A stretch of 64,000 nt of DNA, from contig DASXVO010000040.1 in assembly GCA_036504215.1 (NCBI GenBank), positions 147,421 to 211,420 of the forward strand, read 5' to 3'. Origin of the DNA: Vicinamibacterales bacterium (GTDB lineage: Bacteria > Acidobacteriota > Vicinamibacteria > Vicinamibacterales > Fen-181). The first letter of the stretch is position 1. Each line of letters opens with the position of its first letter. This document shows positions 44,823-52,680 of the stretch, in pieces. Position numbers and translations under genes: made by a program. Below the pieces are notes generated by a model. That model was given only the letters and a program-made list of their open reading frames with translations, was not told where the DNA came from and searched no databases.

Positions 44823-47078
44823 CTAACTGGCTGTCTTCGCCCCTCGAGAATCAACCACCGAACAATGTGCCACCCTTACCGACATCACGGAGCATGCGGC
44901 CGGTAGACATCGATCTCGGAGCCTCCCCGCGAGCTCGCGCGATCGACATGGCCACACATTTAGGTGGAACCGCATCGGAAGGTGAGGAATCGGCGTGGGG
45001 TCCCAATTCGCGCGTCGATGGACGAGCCGACCATCGACATACCAACGCAGCTGATCAGGCGACCATTCAATGGAGTAACTGTGATGATCCTCGGTTGCAT
45101 CAAAGCCGAGGTCGACGAGAATAGGCGTGCCGCGGTACCCGTAGTCGAAACGAGCACCGCTGCCCCCAGGATTGTAGTAGACGTTTGTCAGCATATGCCG
45201 CGGATGTTTGCCAAGAAACTCAATATCTATCTCCTGCCGTGGTGAGTCTCGATGAAGAAATATCCCTGTGACCACACCCGGCACTCGCGACGGTCTCAGA
45301 ACGGCCTCAAAGCGCCCGTGCAAGAAACTCCCATGAGAAGACAGGGCGGCCGAGCTGTACTTCCGAACCCCGACATCTTCGCGGCGGAGGACGATCTGAG
45401 CAGGCCCGCAACCAGTAGTAACGAAGTTCGACGGCCTAAAGAGGGCGAGATTTCCTGGGAACGTGTCGTCTCGCAGCCGCCAAAAGGCGAGATCCGGTAC
45501 CCGGAAGTCATCGATAAACGCGAATGAGTCGGTTTGCTCTTTGGGTGTAGCGTCGGATCTCGTCGCTGATGGTACGCCTCGCCAAGACATGAGCGGCGGC
45601 GCGATCCAAGGCGAGTCGTCGAACTTCAGCCTTCGGATGCGCGCAAGTTCTTCGGCGCGTCCCTCATCGGCGGAGTCCTCCAAGAACCGATGCCCCAGGT
45701 CATCGCGGTAGGGATACGGGCTCGGCGGCGGCACGCAGCGAAGGAACTCACAGAGAAGCTTCCACATCCTCGGGGCTCCAGAAGGCAGTACCAGGGACCG
45801 CGCCCGCCACCCTCCTATCCCACCGCCAGGTTGGACCACCGAAGTCACGGACGCCTTCTCAAGACGACCGTCTGTCATGTCCATGAGTGCTTCGCGATGT
45901 CCAACGAGCTCTGGGGCGTTGACACTCAGGAGCATGCGACCATCAGGATAGATGTCGGCCAGCTGTTCGAGGTAGCCTGTAAGTCCCGCAACGTTGACGT
46001 AGGCGTCGAAGATGCGGTCTGGATCGCGCCGAAGGAGCCGGCGCAACTCAGCGTCTGGAAGCCTGTCAACGTCGCTGCAGCAACGATATCCCAGCATTGA
46101 CAGCGCCATCGCAAGCGACGACAAACCGGATCGGCTGGGTCCAAAGGCAAGAACCGGCCTGAGGGGCGGGCGTCCGCGGAAAGCTCCCGGGGTCTCACTG
46201 TTTATGATGCCGACCCGCGAAAGGACTGGGAGAACGGAGTATGAGTTACTCGACCTCTCATCGAGCCGCTGATAGATCACGGCCTTGACTGTTCCATAGA
46301 CCTTCAATCGACCAAACTGGTGATTCAGCCAGAGGTCGACAGGACCGCGGACTGGAAGAGACCGTAGGAGCCTTTCCGCTCCGCTCTTGGACAGCACATA
46401 ACCGGACAAATACCACAGACCCCGAAACGGAGAGAACAACGAAGGCGACACTCGGACCTTTTCAGCTCCATAGTCGACCTCGCGATATGACACATAGAGA
46501 ATGTCGAGGAGGGGGGCATCAGTTTCGGCGGCGGGCAACTCCGACCAAGCCTGGTCAACCACACGCGCGAACCGTGGATGAAACCAGACATCGTCTTCCA
46601 GCACCATCGCGTATGCGTAGCGGCCGGCTGCAATCCTTCTCCACACGTCGATGTGCGAGCACGCGACGGCGATTTCTTGCGGGCTCATCCTAATTGGCAT
46701 GTCCAGATCGAGTCGATCGGGCGACGCCAGCGGATGAGGATCCACAAACAGCTGGTCACCGAGGGTGTATGTGGACTCTACTAGCCCGTCTCGGGGATGG
46801 TCGTGATCTTCACGAGCGTCCACCGCCGAAACCCGAGTCGCCCGATGCGAAAGGGGAATCCCTGACGCGTCGAGCACGTTATCCAGCTCATCGACCATCC
46901 GACGCCAGCGATCGAGCTGGCGATCGAGATTGATCACAAACACGTGCTGGATCGCGCCGCCGTGAACTGGAGAGTCTCCAAATGCTCGGGACCGTTGCCT
47001 TCCAAGAACGCGGCGCGTTCGCAAGGCGAACTGGTACGCCATTCTGAGGGGTGTGCTTGGGAGCCGGACGGAGTTCAT
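44823..47078 (-). CDS. Triple fusion: GT25 glycosyltransferase, sulfotransferase-like domain, GH16 glycosidase
   Basis: A 751-residue protein. Residues about 45 to 280 are a GT25 (LPS-type) transferase: HVFVINLDRQLDRW, YAMVLEDDVWFHPRF near 158 and WYLSGYVLSKSGAERLL. Residues about 305 to 490 begin with a P-loop-like PVLAFGPSRSGLSSLAMAL, fitting a PAPS-dependent sulfotransferase. The rest, from about 525, is a GH16 domain with the catalytic motif EIDIEFLG near 615, then MLTNVYYNPGG and FHLNVWPCRSREL. GH16 enzymes cut beta-1,3/1,4-glucans or sulfated galactans. No signal peptide or membrane segment was seen. The gene follows the GT32 gene on the same strand with 43 bp between. The DNA is AT-richer than its surroundings. 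Confidence 0.82.
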   Translation of the reverse strand: MNSVRLPSTPLRMAYQFALRTRRVLGRQRSRAFGDSPVHGGAIQHVFVINLDRQLDRWRRMVDELDNVLDASGIPLSHRATRVSAVDAREDHDHPRDGLVESTYTLGDQLFVDPHPLASPDRLDLDMPIRMSPQEIAVACSHIDVWRRIAAGRYAYAMVLEDDVWFHPRFARVVDQAWSELPAAETDAPLLDILYVSYREVDYGAEKVRVSPSLFSPFRGLWYLSGYVLSKSGAERLLRSLPVRGPVDLWLNHQFGRLKVYGTVKAVIYQRLDERSSNSYSVLPVLSRVGIINSETPGAFRGRPPLRPVLAFGPSRSGLSSLAMALSMLGYRCCSDVDRLPDAELRRLLRRDPDRIFDAYVNVAGLTGYLEQLADIYPDGRMLLSVNAPELVGHREALMDMTDGRLEKASVTSVVQPGGGIGGWRARSLVLPSGAPRMWKLLCEFLRCVPPPSPYPYRDDLGHRFLEDSADEGRAEELARIRRLKFDDSPWIAPPLMSWRGVPSATRSDATPKEQTDSFAFIDDFRVPDLAFWRLRDDTFPGNLALFRPSNFVTTGCGPAQIVLRREDVGVRKYSSAALSSHGSFLHGRFEAVLRPSRVPGVVTGIFLHRDSPRQEIDIEFLGKHPRHMLTNVYYNPGGSGARFDYGYRGTPILVDLGFDATEDHHSYSIEWSPDQLRWYVDGRLVHRRANWDPTPIPHLPMRFHLNVWPCRSRELAGRLRDRCLPAACSVMSVRVAHCSVVDSRGAKTAS

Positions 47079-47121
47079 AGGGACACGAATCGAGATGGGC
47101 GGTCGCCACTTGACCCCAACG

Positions 47122-47985
47122 TCACCGCAAGAAGTGCTTGCGATTCGACAGCCGCCAGTTCCTAGCGTCAGCTCGGTAGCTCAGTGGCCACACACTTGTG
47201 GCGAACCTGTTCCAATTCTGTAAAATCGTCAACGCAAGGCTGGTATCAGCCTCGTCACAAATGAGCGCCTGCGCAACAAGGCTCGCCGTGAGATTACCAG
47301 GACCGGTCGTCGATTGAATCTCCGGGAGTTCTCCGGATGCGATTCCATTAAGGATCCCCGTTGACCGCTCAAGGGCACGAAGGACGATGGCGTGCCCTGG
47401 TGGCGCTATTAGCGGATTATTGTTGAAGTAGAAGATCCAGTTCTGCGAATCCGCGCCAGGTCGGGTAAACACTTCTGACGGCACCATTGTTACGGACGGC
47501 ACGTCATAGCAGAGTGGATGCAGCTTCAGACACCCGTCATCAAAGAGCGCATCCAGACTCTGACCGCTGTAGACATCGTCAACGTCAACGTAGCATCCGC
47601 CACGCAAGCCGATATAGCACAAGCGAAAGTAATCGGAACGCATAGCAGGGTGGTAGCAGGCGTCGAGCGCCTCAAGGTGACGAGCCTCCAAGTTGTCGGC
47701 GACGAAGCGTCTCGCCGATGTATCGTCAAAGCAAGTCAGCACGAACCCTGCGCTGCGGAGTTGGCGCCAGGAGTCCATGCAAATCCTGACGTCATTGGGG
47801 ACCTCAAGAGGATTGTCCCAGAACTGGATAATCCTCTTCGGAACCGACGCGACTGCGTATCGGTTGTTCGGTCGCGAATCAACTGCGCATTGAACGAGGT
47901 CACGGACGAACCTCGATCGAAAGCCGTCGTCTTCCGAGCGCAAGATCGCGACCGATTCGTGATTCACGGGTAGCGAGAAAGACAT
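47122..47985 (-). CDS. GT32-type (DXD) glycosyltransferase
   Basis: A 287-residue protein starting MSFSLPVNHESVAILRSEDD; the frame continues 25 codons upstream but without convincing residues. The core has PKRIIQFWDNP near residue 50, MRSDYFRLCYIGLRGGCYVD near 112 and the DXD in DVDD, as in the Och1/GT32 sugar transferases that use nucleotide sugars with a divalent metal. It is cytoplasmic. With the downstream triple-fusion gene it forms a two-gene operon for building a glycan. Base composition is visibly AT-richer than in the defence genes. Confidence 0.78.
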   Translation of the reverse strand: MSFSLPVNHESVAILRSEDDGFRSRFVRDLVQCAVDSRPNNRYAVASVPKRIIQFWDNPLEVPNDVRICMDSWRQLRSAGFVLTCFDDTSARRFVADNLEARHLEALDACYHPAMRSDYFRLCYIGLRGGCYVDVDDVYSGQSLDALFDDGCLKLHPLCYDVPSVTMVPSEVFTRPGADSQNWIFYFNNNPLIAPPGHAIVLRALERSTGILNGIASGELPEIQSTTGPGNLTASLVAQALICDEADTSLALTILQNWNRFATSVWPLSYRADARNWRLSNRKHFLR

Positions 47986-48671
47986 TGAGGGCCGTCCGGC
48001 GGGTGTACACCCGCGGGGGATAGGAGTGGGCGTGATGGCTCGAAATGCGCTGGGACGCACGTGAAAGCATGTGCCGTAAACGCGGCGGTCTCCGCAACGA
48101 GGGCGGTAACTACGAGACGGACGACCGCGCGCCAGTGCCCATCGCAGCTAGCGCGTGCGGTCGTGAGAGCTCGGCGAGCTAGCCGGATATGAGTGGGTGG
48201 CTTCACTCTGAAGCCATCGTCAGGCATCCCCGGCGCAGTGTCGGACACGGCGGCGGAACAGTCAAGGGAAAGTGCGCGATAGGGAACGTGCGAAACAAGT
48301 TTGTCGAGCACACTCGCAGCATATTCCAGGAAGCAGCGGACTTGATCGCCTCTCGCGGAGGCCAGATTCTGCGCCCGATCAGCTTGGGGCGAATCGTCCC
48401 ATCAGCGCGTCTACCAGCGCGGGCAAGAGAAGCGAACCCGCGGCTGACACGGGGTCACCGAGCGACGACCCTGCTGCTCACATCATTTTTGGGGCGGTCC
48501 CCCTGCGTGAGGGGCAATACGACCCTTTAAGGTATCGCGCCTCGGGTCGTATCGCTGCGTCCGGCAGCGGCGGCTCGCTGTTCCTGATCTGGCACCTCGC
48601 ACCTCGGCCGTGCGTGCAATAGCGTGCAAGGTGCCACGGCAACGCTGGCATTCACGGCATCGTCGGCATTG
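47986..48671. other. Gap of about 690 bp between the glycan operon and the att-like site
   Basis: I find no gene. Open frames are short or are shadows with Arg-rich products. The stretch probably holds the promoter of the minus-strand glycan operon and decayed island end sequence. No integrase fragment was recognised. Confidence 0.45.
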
Positions 48672-48696
48672 TAGAATCTGTAAGTTACACATTCTA
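48672..48696. repeat. 25-bp imperfect palindrome next to the att-like site
   Basis: TAGAATCTGTAA, a central G, then TTACACATTCTA: arms of 12 bp with one mismatch. It ends 14 bp before the tRNA-Ser 3' fragment and is AT-rich in a GC-rich region. An arm-type binding site for an integrase or excision factor is the natural reading, but a regulatory operator cannot be excluded. Confidence 0.6.
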
Positions 48697-48710
48697 AAGG
48701 AGCTGACAGA

Positions 48711-48734
48711 GTTCGAATCCCACCCTCTCCGCCA
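48711..48734 (+). other. tRNA-Ser 3'-end fragment, probable attachment site (attR)
   Basis: GTTCGAATCCCACCCTCTCC plus GCCA is the T-loop, T-stem 3' half, acceptor 3' strand, discriminator G and CCA of a tRNA-Ser. The required 5' acceptor strand GGAGAGG and the long variable arm are absent upstream, and the 5' half of the T-stem does not pair. So this is not a working tRNA but the copied 3' end left by site-specific integration. Reading the minus strand through it gives the familiar spurious WRRGWDSN-type peptide, which confirms the identity. The intact tRNA should be on the plus strand to the left of the window. Confidence 0.8.
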
Positions 48735-48847
48735 TCCTTCGCCAAACGCTCGCTTCGCTCGCGGCTCCGGATGGCAGGCCGCGTCACGAGTCGCTTCGCT
48801 CGCGGCTTCGGATGGCAGGCCGCGTCTGCGAGCCCCCGCGAAGGATG
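48733..48847. repeat. Small repeat element with tandem 35-bp units and terminal inverted repeat
   Basis: Copies of a 35-bp unit starting CGCTTCGCTCGCGGCT lie at 48751-48785 and 48792-48826, with one difference. The whole is bracketed by CATCCTTCGC (48733-48742) and its inverse GCGAAGGATG (48838-48847). Next to it is a palindromic GCGAGCGTAGCGAGCGCTC. It looks like a short non-coding repeat element at the tRNA end. Similar GC-rich units are frequent beside tRNA genes in this kind of genome, but I cannot count copies elsewhere. Confidence 0.55.
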
Positions 48848-49017
48848 CCCCCCGTAGCCAGCGAGCGTAGCGAGCGCTCTGGGCGAAGGGGGGCAGTTCT
48901 TGCGACCTCAATCCCGGTCTCGCACGCCTGGAGTTGCGTACTCGCCAACCGCGGGCCGCGGCTTCCTGCGAGTTCACGACAGATCCCAGCTGGCGCGAAG
49001 TTCGCTCAGGACCGGGC

Positions 49018-49284
49018 GTGCTCTATCCACCCAAGCGATTCGTCTACATCATCGTGAGCGTGAACCACCCGGACCGTCGGTACGTTGGCGTCACGGCAGA
49101 CGCCCCGTGCCGTCTGAACGCCCACAACGCCGGACAGAATCGGTCAACGGCTCGGTGGAGGCCATGGCGGCTCGAGGTATGTGTCGAGTTTCGAACCGAA
49201 TGGATCGCGGGGCGCTTCGAGAAGTACCTGAAGTCCGGAGCGGGGCACGCGTTCGCGAATCGACATTTCGTCGATGAACGCTGA
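49018..49284 (+). CDS. GIY-YIG nuclease superfamily protein
   Basis: An 88-residue protein, the usual size for stand-alone UPF0213/YhbQ-type GIY-YIG proteins. The GIY and YIG signatures appear as FVYIIVSV and RYVGVT, 10 residues apart. Then LNAHNAGQNRSTARWRPWRL and FEKYLKSGAGHAF follow, as in the family (the Arg and Glu positions are present). I chose GTG at 49018 with CAGGA before it; a TTG further upstream gives an odd Pro/Arg-rich start. These proteins are mobile and their function is not well known. Confidence 0.8.
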   Translation: MLYPPKRFVYIIVSVNHPDRRYVGVTADAPCRLNAHNAGQNRSTARWRPWRLEVCVEFRTEWIAGRFEKYLKSGAGHAFANRHFVDER

Positions 49285-49539
49285 GGGAACACCCGCCGCT
49301 GCCCGGTTGCCATCTCCGCGGCTCGACACGGTCCCGTCTGGGTTCGATCCTTCGCCTGAATCCTCCCGGGCTGTTCTCGGTCTCATGCGCCATGGCCTTT
49401 GAGATCTGAGCGCGAGGTAATCGCGGGTCGACTGCCGCGATCTGTCTCGTGGCTCCTCCGGTTGCGGATTGGGACTCGAAGAGCTACTTCGCATAGCTCC
49501 TCGGACATTGACCGGCTGTAGCCACAGGGCTACAGTTGA

Positions 49540-49848
49540 ATGGTGGTCGAGTTGCGCAAGACCGCCCGCTTCGCCCGGTGGCTCGATGGTCTGCAGGATA
49601 CTCGGGGCAGAGCGCGAAACGAGGTTCGCATCGAACGACTGGCGGCGGGAAATCCGGGGGACGTCGCGCCAGTGGGCGAAGGCGTGTCCGAGTTGAGGAT
49701 CGACGTCGGTCAGGGGTACCGCGTGGACTTCGCCCAACGGGGACGCGCGCTGAGCATCCTGCTTGCGGGCGGTAGCAAGCGCACGCAGGCGGCAGACATC
49801 AGGGCCGCGCTGCAACTGGCGCGCGGTCTGTCTGAGTCGCTGAGATGA
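49540..49848 (+). CDS. HigB/RelE-superfamily toxin of a type II toxin-antitoxin pair
   Basis: A 102-residue protein. MVVELRKTARFARWLDGLQD at the start, then ARNEVRIERLAAGNPGDVAP, then ELRIDVGQGYRVDF and LSILLAGGSKRTQAADI follow the pattern of addiction-module killer proteins of the RelE/HigB superfamily. They cut mRNA on ribosomes. Its last four bases overlap the start of the antitoxin gene (ATGA), giving the toxin-first order of HigBA-type systems. Confidence 0.88.
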   Translation: MVVELRKTARFARWLDGLQDTRGRARNEVRIERLAAGNPGDVAPVGEGVSELRIDVGQGYRVDFAQRGRALSILLAGGSKRTQAADIRAALQLARGLSESLR

Positions 49849-50216
49849 AGAAGAAGACGGCGACGACTCGGTACGACGTGGCGGAGCATCTCAGGACACC
49901 CGAGGAGATGGCCGCCTACCTCGAGGCGTGCTTCGAGGAAGCCGGGGGTGAGGCGGCGTTCGTGGCCAAAGCGCTCGGCGACATCGCTCGAGCGAAGGGC
50001 ATGAGCCAAGTGGCCCGCGACGCCGGTCTCTCGCGCGAGAGTCTCTACAAGGCACTCTCCGGCGAGCGCAGCCCGGACTTCGACACGATCCTCAAGGTGA
50101 TGGGCGCACTCGGGTTGCGATTGCACGCGGAAGCCGCCCACGACCCAAACACCGCAGCGCTTCAATCCAACACGAGCAGCTTTCTGCTGCTCAAGGCTCG
50201 TCGCTCTCGCCGATGA
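49845..50216 (+). CDS. HigA-like HTH antitoxin partner
   Basis: A 123-residue protein starting MKKKTATTRYDVAEHLRTPE. Residues 55 to 95 form a helix-turn-helix: IARAKGMSQVARDAGLSRES, then LYKALSGERSPDFDTILKVM. This is the addiction-module antidote family that binds the RelE/HigB-like toxin and represses the operon. Its 3' end overlaps a decayed oxidoreductase on the other strand by about 15 bp. The tail after residue 105 (ALQSNTSSFLLLKARRSRR) is probably unrelated sequence gained when the region was rearranged. Confidence 0.87.
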   Translation: MKKKTATTRYDVAEHLRTPEEMAAYLEACFEEAGGEAAFVAKALGDIARAKGMSQVARDAGLSRESLYKALSGERSPDFDTILKVMGALGLRLHAEAAHDPNTAALQSNTSSFLLLKARRSRR

Positions 50217-50480
50217 TCTTCGCGTACTTCATCCCGGCCTCGGGGTCTGCGCCCGCTGCTGTCATGACCCCGCACACACGAGCGCCTCCAGCCTTGGCGG
50301 CGCGGCAAAAGGCGTGCGGGTAGGCGATTTCGATCTTGCGCAACCTCCTCCTCGAATCGGTCCATGCTGACAACCACCTCGGAGACCTTGGGGTCGGCGA
50401 AGGCGTCCGCCCACGTTCCCCGTCGCGCCCAGCACGATCGCCGAGTACTGCGCCTTCGCCTCTGCGGCTGGCATCGTCAC
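50202..50480 (-). pseudogene. Frameshifted fragment of an NAD(P)-binding oxidoreductase
   Basis: Three reading frames in turn give pieces of one HTATIP2/NmrA-like reductase: [12 protein letters not shown], the Rossmann nucleotide loop, at the start; [12 protein letters not shown] in the second frame; then [20 protein letters not shown] and MTAAGADPEAGMKYAKIIGE in the third. At least two frameshifts are needed, and the C-terminal half is missing. It is dead. Confidence 0.75.
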
Positions 50481-50494
50481 GTCAAAAGGCCTCG

Positions 50495-50655
50495 ATGCCC
50501 TTGTACTCCGGGATCGTGACGCCGCCGGGCGTGAAACACTGGCACGTCGCGACGGCCTCCAGTTCGGTGACCCATCTCACCATCCAGGAGATGGTCGACG
50601 GCAAGAACGTCACCTGGCTCGAGCACGTAACGGACGTACCTTACACGCAACAAGC
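50495..50655 (+). pseudogene. Fragment of a cupin-domain protein
   Basis: A 50-residue open piece contains [20 protein letters not shown], then [20 protein letters not shown]. This is the C-terminal part of a cupin with the P-P-G-V-x-H-W-H metal motif, as in carboxymuconolactone-decarboxylase-linked cupins. There is no proper start and the first half of the cupin barrel is missing, so it is a remnant. The neighbouring oxidoreductase fragment often accompanies such cupins. Confidence 0.65.
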
Positions 50656-50852
50656 GACGCCGACGGCGCCGACGTCCACCAGATGGCGCAAGATCACCTC
50701 GACACCTCCCGAACGCTGGCCGCGGGTCCGAGGGACAGCGAAGGGCTGCCCCGGTTCGTCGAGGCACATCCGTCTGTCGTTCTGCGAACGAACTGGGCGA
50801 ACAGCGCGCGATCCCCTAAACTAAGTCTCCGGCCCCAAAGAGGAACTTCGCC

Positions 50853-51449
50853 ATGTCGAAGGTTGTCGCGCTCATGTCCATGTCGCTCGACGGCTACGTC
50901 GCCGACCTCGACGATGGCGTGGCCGAAGTGTTCGCCTGGTACTTCAACTCTGGTGACGTCGAGTTCCACACGGGCGGGGCGGATCCGATGACGTTCACGG
51001 TGTCCGCGCCGAGCGCCGAGCACCTTCGTGGTCTCGTGTCCGGGCTGGGCGCCATGCTCACCGGTCGACGCACCTTCGACAAGGCGCACGGCTGGGACGG
51101 AAATCACGCGTGGGGGCCGGCATTCGTTCTGACCCACCAGATCCCCGACGGATGGCCGCGGCCCAACTCGACGGTCCACTTCGTCACCGACGGCATCGAA
51201 AGCGCCGTGCGCCAAGCCAAGGCCGCCGCCGGCGGGAAGAACGTCGGGGTCCACGGCGCGGACATCATCCAGCAGCTCTTGAATGCCGGCTTGCTCGACG
51301 AAATCCAGGTCGACATCGTGGCGCTGCTTCTTGGCTCCGGCGTTCGACTCTTTGACCACCTCGCTGGCACGCCAGCCGTTCTTGGCAACCCGACGGTGAT
51401 CGCGGGCGTCGGCGTGACCCACCTGCGCTACCCGGTACGCAAGGCGTAG
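50853..51449 (+). CDS. RibD/DHFR-like dihydrofolate reductase family protein
   Basis: A 198-residue protein with AGAGGAA before its ATG. MSKVVALMSMSLDGYVADLD is the typical start, AMLTGRRTFDKAHGW near residue 70 is the NADPH-loop region and KNVGVHGADIIQQLLNAGLL near 130 is the second nucleotide-binding loop. This is the RibD C-terminal fold of stand-alone reductases of unknown substrate. The gene looks intact. It is followed after 5 bp by a broken relative. Confidence 0.88.
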   Translation: MSKVVALMSMSLDGYVADLDDGVAEVFAWYFNSGDVEFHTGGADPMTFTVSAPSAEHLRGLVSGLGAMLTGRRTFDKAHGWDGNHAWGPAFVLTHQIPDGWPRPNSTVHFVTDGIESAVRQAKAAAGGKNVGVHGADIIQQLLNAGLLDEIQVDIVALLLGSGVRLFDHLAGTPAVLGNPTVIAGVGVTHLRYPVRKA

Positions 51450-51454
51450 TTCAT

Positions 51455-51840
51455 ATGCGCCCCCTTCGCTATTCCATCAACGTCACTTTGGACGGGTGCT
51501 GCGATCATCGGGCAATAGTCGCGGACGAAGCCCTGCACGGTCACGCCGCCGAGAACCTCGCCAACGCCGACGCGCTGCTCTTTGGCCGGGTGACGTACGA
51601 CATGATGGATGCGGCCTGGCGGCCCGTGGCGCAGACGGGAGTCAGGCCTGAGTGGATGGAACCCTTCGCCCGGACAATTCACGCGACAAAGAAGTACGTC
51701 GTGTCGAGTACCCTGGACCGCGTCGATTGGAACGCGGAGCTCGTGCCCGGGGATCTCGGGCAAGCCGTTCAGCAGCTCAAGGCGAAGTCTGGCGAGGGCC
51801 TGCTCGTGGGAGGCGTGAGGCTCCCACTCGCGTTGTGGGT
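51455..51840 (+). pseudogene. Truncated second RibD/DHFR-like gene
   Basis: MRPLRYSINVTLDGCCDHRA, then ANADALLFGRVTYDMMDAAW and GEGLLVGGVRLPLALW are those of an RibD-like reductase of about 180 residues. After the last motif the reading loses all similarity (frame continues to 52063 with an Arg/His-rich shadow product). So about 50 C-terminal residues are lost, probably by a deletion that joined the sequence to something else near 51840. Remaining residues could still be translated. Confidence 0.75.
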
Positions 51841-51902
51841 TCAGGCGCGGTGGCACTGCGGTATGAGCCGATTCGCAACCAACCGCAATAGAGGGATCGC
51901 CG

Positions 51903-52253
51903 ATGACCGAGCATCGCATCTACACCATGAAGTTCTCGTCGGTCTACCCGGCGTATGTGAACAAGGCGACGCGCAAGCAGCGCACGCAGCAGGAAGTCGA
52001 CCAGATCATTCGCTGGCTGACCGGCTACACCGCGGCCGGTCTCAAACGGCAGATCATGCGTGAGGTTGACATCCGCACCTTCTTCGCCGAGGCGCCGGCG
52101 ATACACCCGAACACCGCGCTGATTACGGGCGTGGTCTGCGGCGTGCGCGTCGAGAATGTCGAAGACCCGCTGATGCGGAAGATCCGCTATCTCGACAAGC
52201 TCATCGACGAACTGGCCAAGGGAAAGGCGATGGAGAAGATTCTGCGGCAGTAG
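51903..52253 (+). CDS. DUF2200 family protein
   Basis: A 116-residue protein with GAGGGAT before the [23 protein letters not shown], then [17 protein letters not shown], then [15 protein letters not shown] and [17 protein letters not shown] match DUF2200 along its whole length. Function is unknown; the fold is predicted all-helical. It is cytoplasmic and often travels with small enzymes in mobile regions. Confidence 0.9.
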   Translation: MTEHRIYTMKFSSVYPAYVNKATRKQRTQQEVDQIIRWLTGYTAAGLKRQIMREVDIRTFFAEAPAIHPNTALITGVVCGVRVENVEDPLMRKIRYLDKLIDELAKGKAMEKILRQ

Positions 52254-52601
52254 GGAACCAGCTCGCCGAACGACCCCATCGCCCGGGATGCGGAGGGCGG
52301 GAGCGCCACAACAGCGCCCCTGCGAACACTCCCAGGCGGACGTCCGGTTCACGCGTCCTGGACCATCATCGTCGCGCCTGTCCGTCGCGCCGGTCCACGC
52401 CCAGTGCCGGTTCTGGCTGATGTCGGCTGACTCGTTCACCCACCCCCGCTCGCGATCGATCGCCGCGCGAGCCACGGCGGGGGGCCAGCCAGGCCGGCTC
52501 GCGCTCTTTCAGCCAACAGTGTGAGACGTGAACGTGGGACCATCTCCTCTCTGAGCCATCGCCGTAACCTATCAGTGTCAAAATGGCAACACCACGAGGG
52601 C
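52254..52601. other. Gap of about 350 bp after DUF2200
   Basis: No gene is supported. Only short frames are found. The right end, from about 52600, turns AT-rich and carries a promoter-like pair for the ParB-like gene. Confidence 0.4.
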
Positions 52602-52631
52602 TTGTCGAAAGCTCATCCAATTCGATATAAA
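52602..52631 (+). promoter_or_regulatory. Candidate sigma-70-type promoter of the ParB-like gene
   Basis: TTGTCG at 52602-52607 and TATAAA at 52626-52631 are 18 bp apart and lie 50 bp before the GTG of the ParB-like gene. Four of six and five of six bases match the consensus, in a locally AT-rich patch. It was identified by eye only. Confidence 0.4.
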
Positions 52632-52680
52632 TGTTCGTTTGGATCGCGCGCCATTCGGACAGCAACACAACAGGTGATTC

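Larger units (their letters stand above)
1..48734. mobile_element. Right part of a defence-rich genomic island ending in tRNA-Ser 3' end
   Basis: Nearly every gene from the left edge to about 43 kb is a nuclease, helicase, ATPase or methylase of anti-phage type, including a complete Qat system and a Gabija pair. A glycan-modification block follows. At the right end is a 24-bp tRNA-Ser 3' end in plus orientation with no body of the tRNA upstream. In tRNA-targeted elements this is how the distal attachment site looks, so the intact tRNA-Ser should lie left of the window. No integrase is visible here. Gene content and the att-like end are seen; that they belong to one element is inferred, and several nested insertions are equally possible. 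Confidence 0.5.

Noticed and set aside
48489..48502. GGGGCGGTCCCC as a terminator
   Set aside because: The stem is only four bases, and the T run precedes rather than follows it on the plus strand.
48483..48977. Minus-strand frame with WRRGWDSNS, resembling many database proteins
   Set aside because: This peptide is a known artefact of reading a tRNA-Ser 3' end backwards. It supports the att-like site, not a gene.
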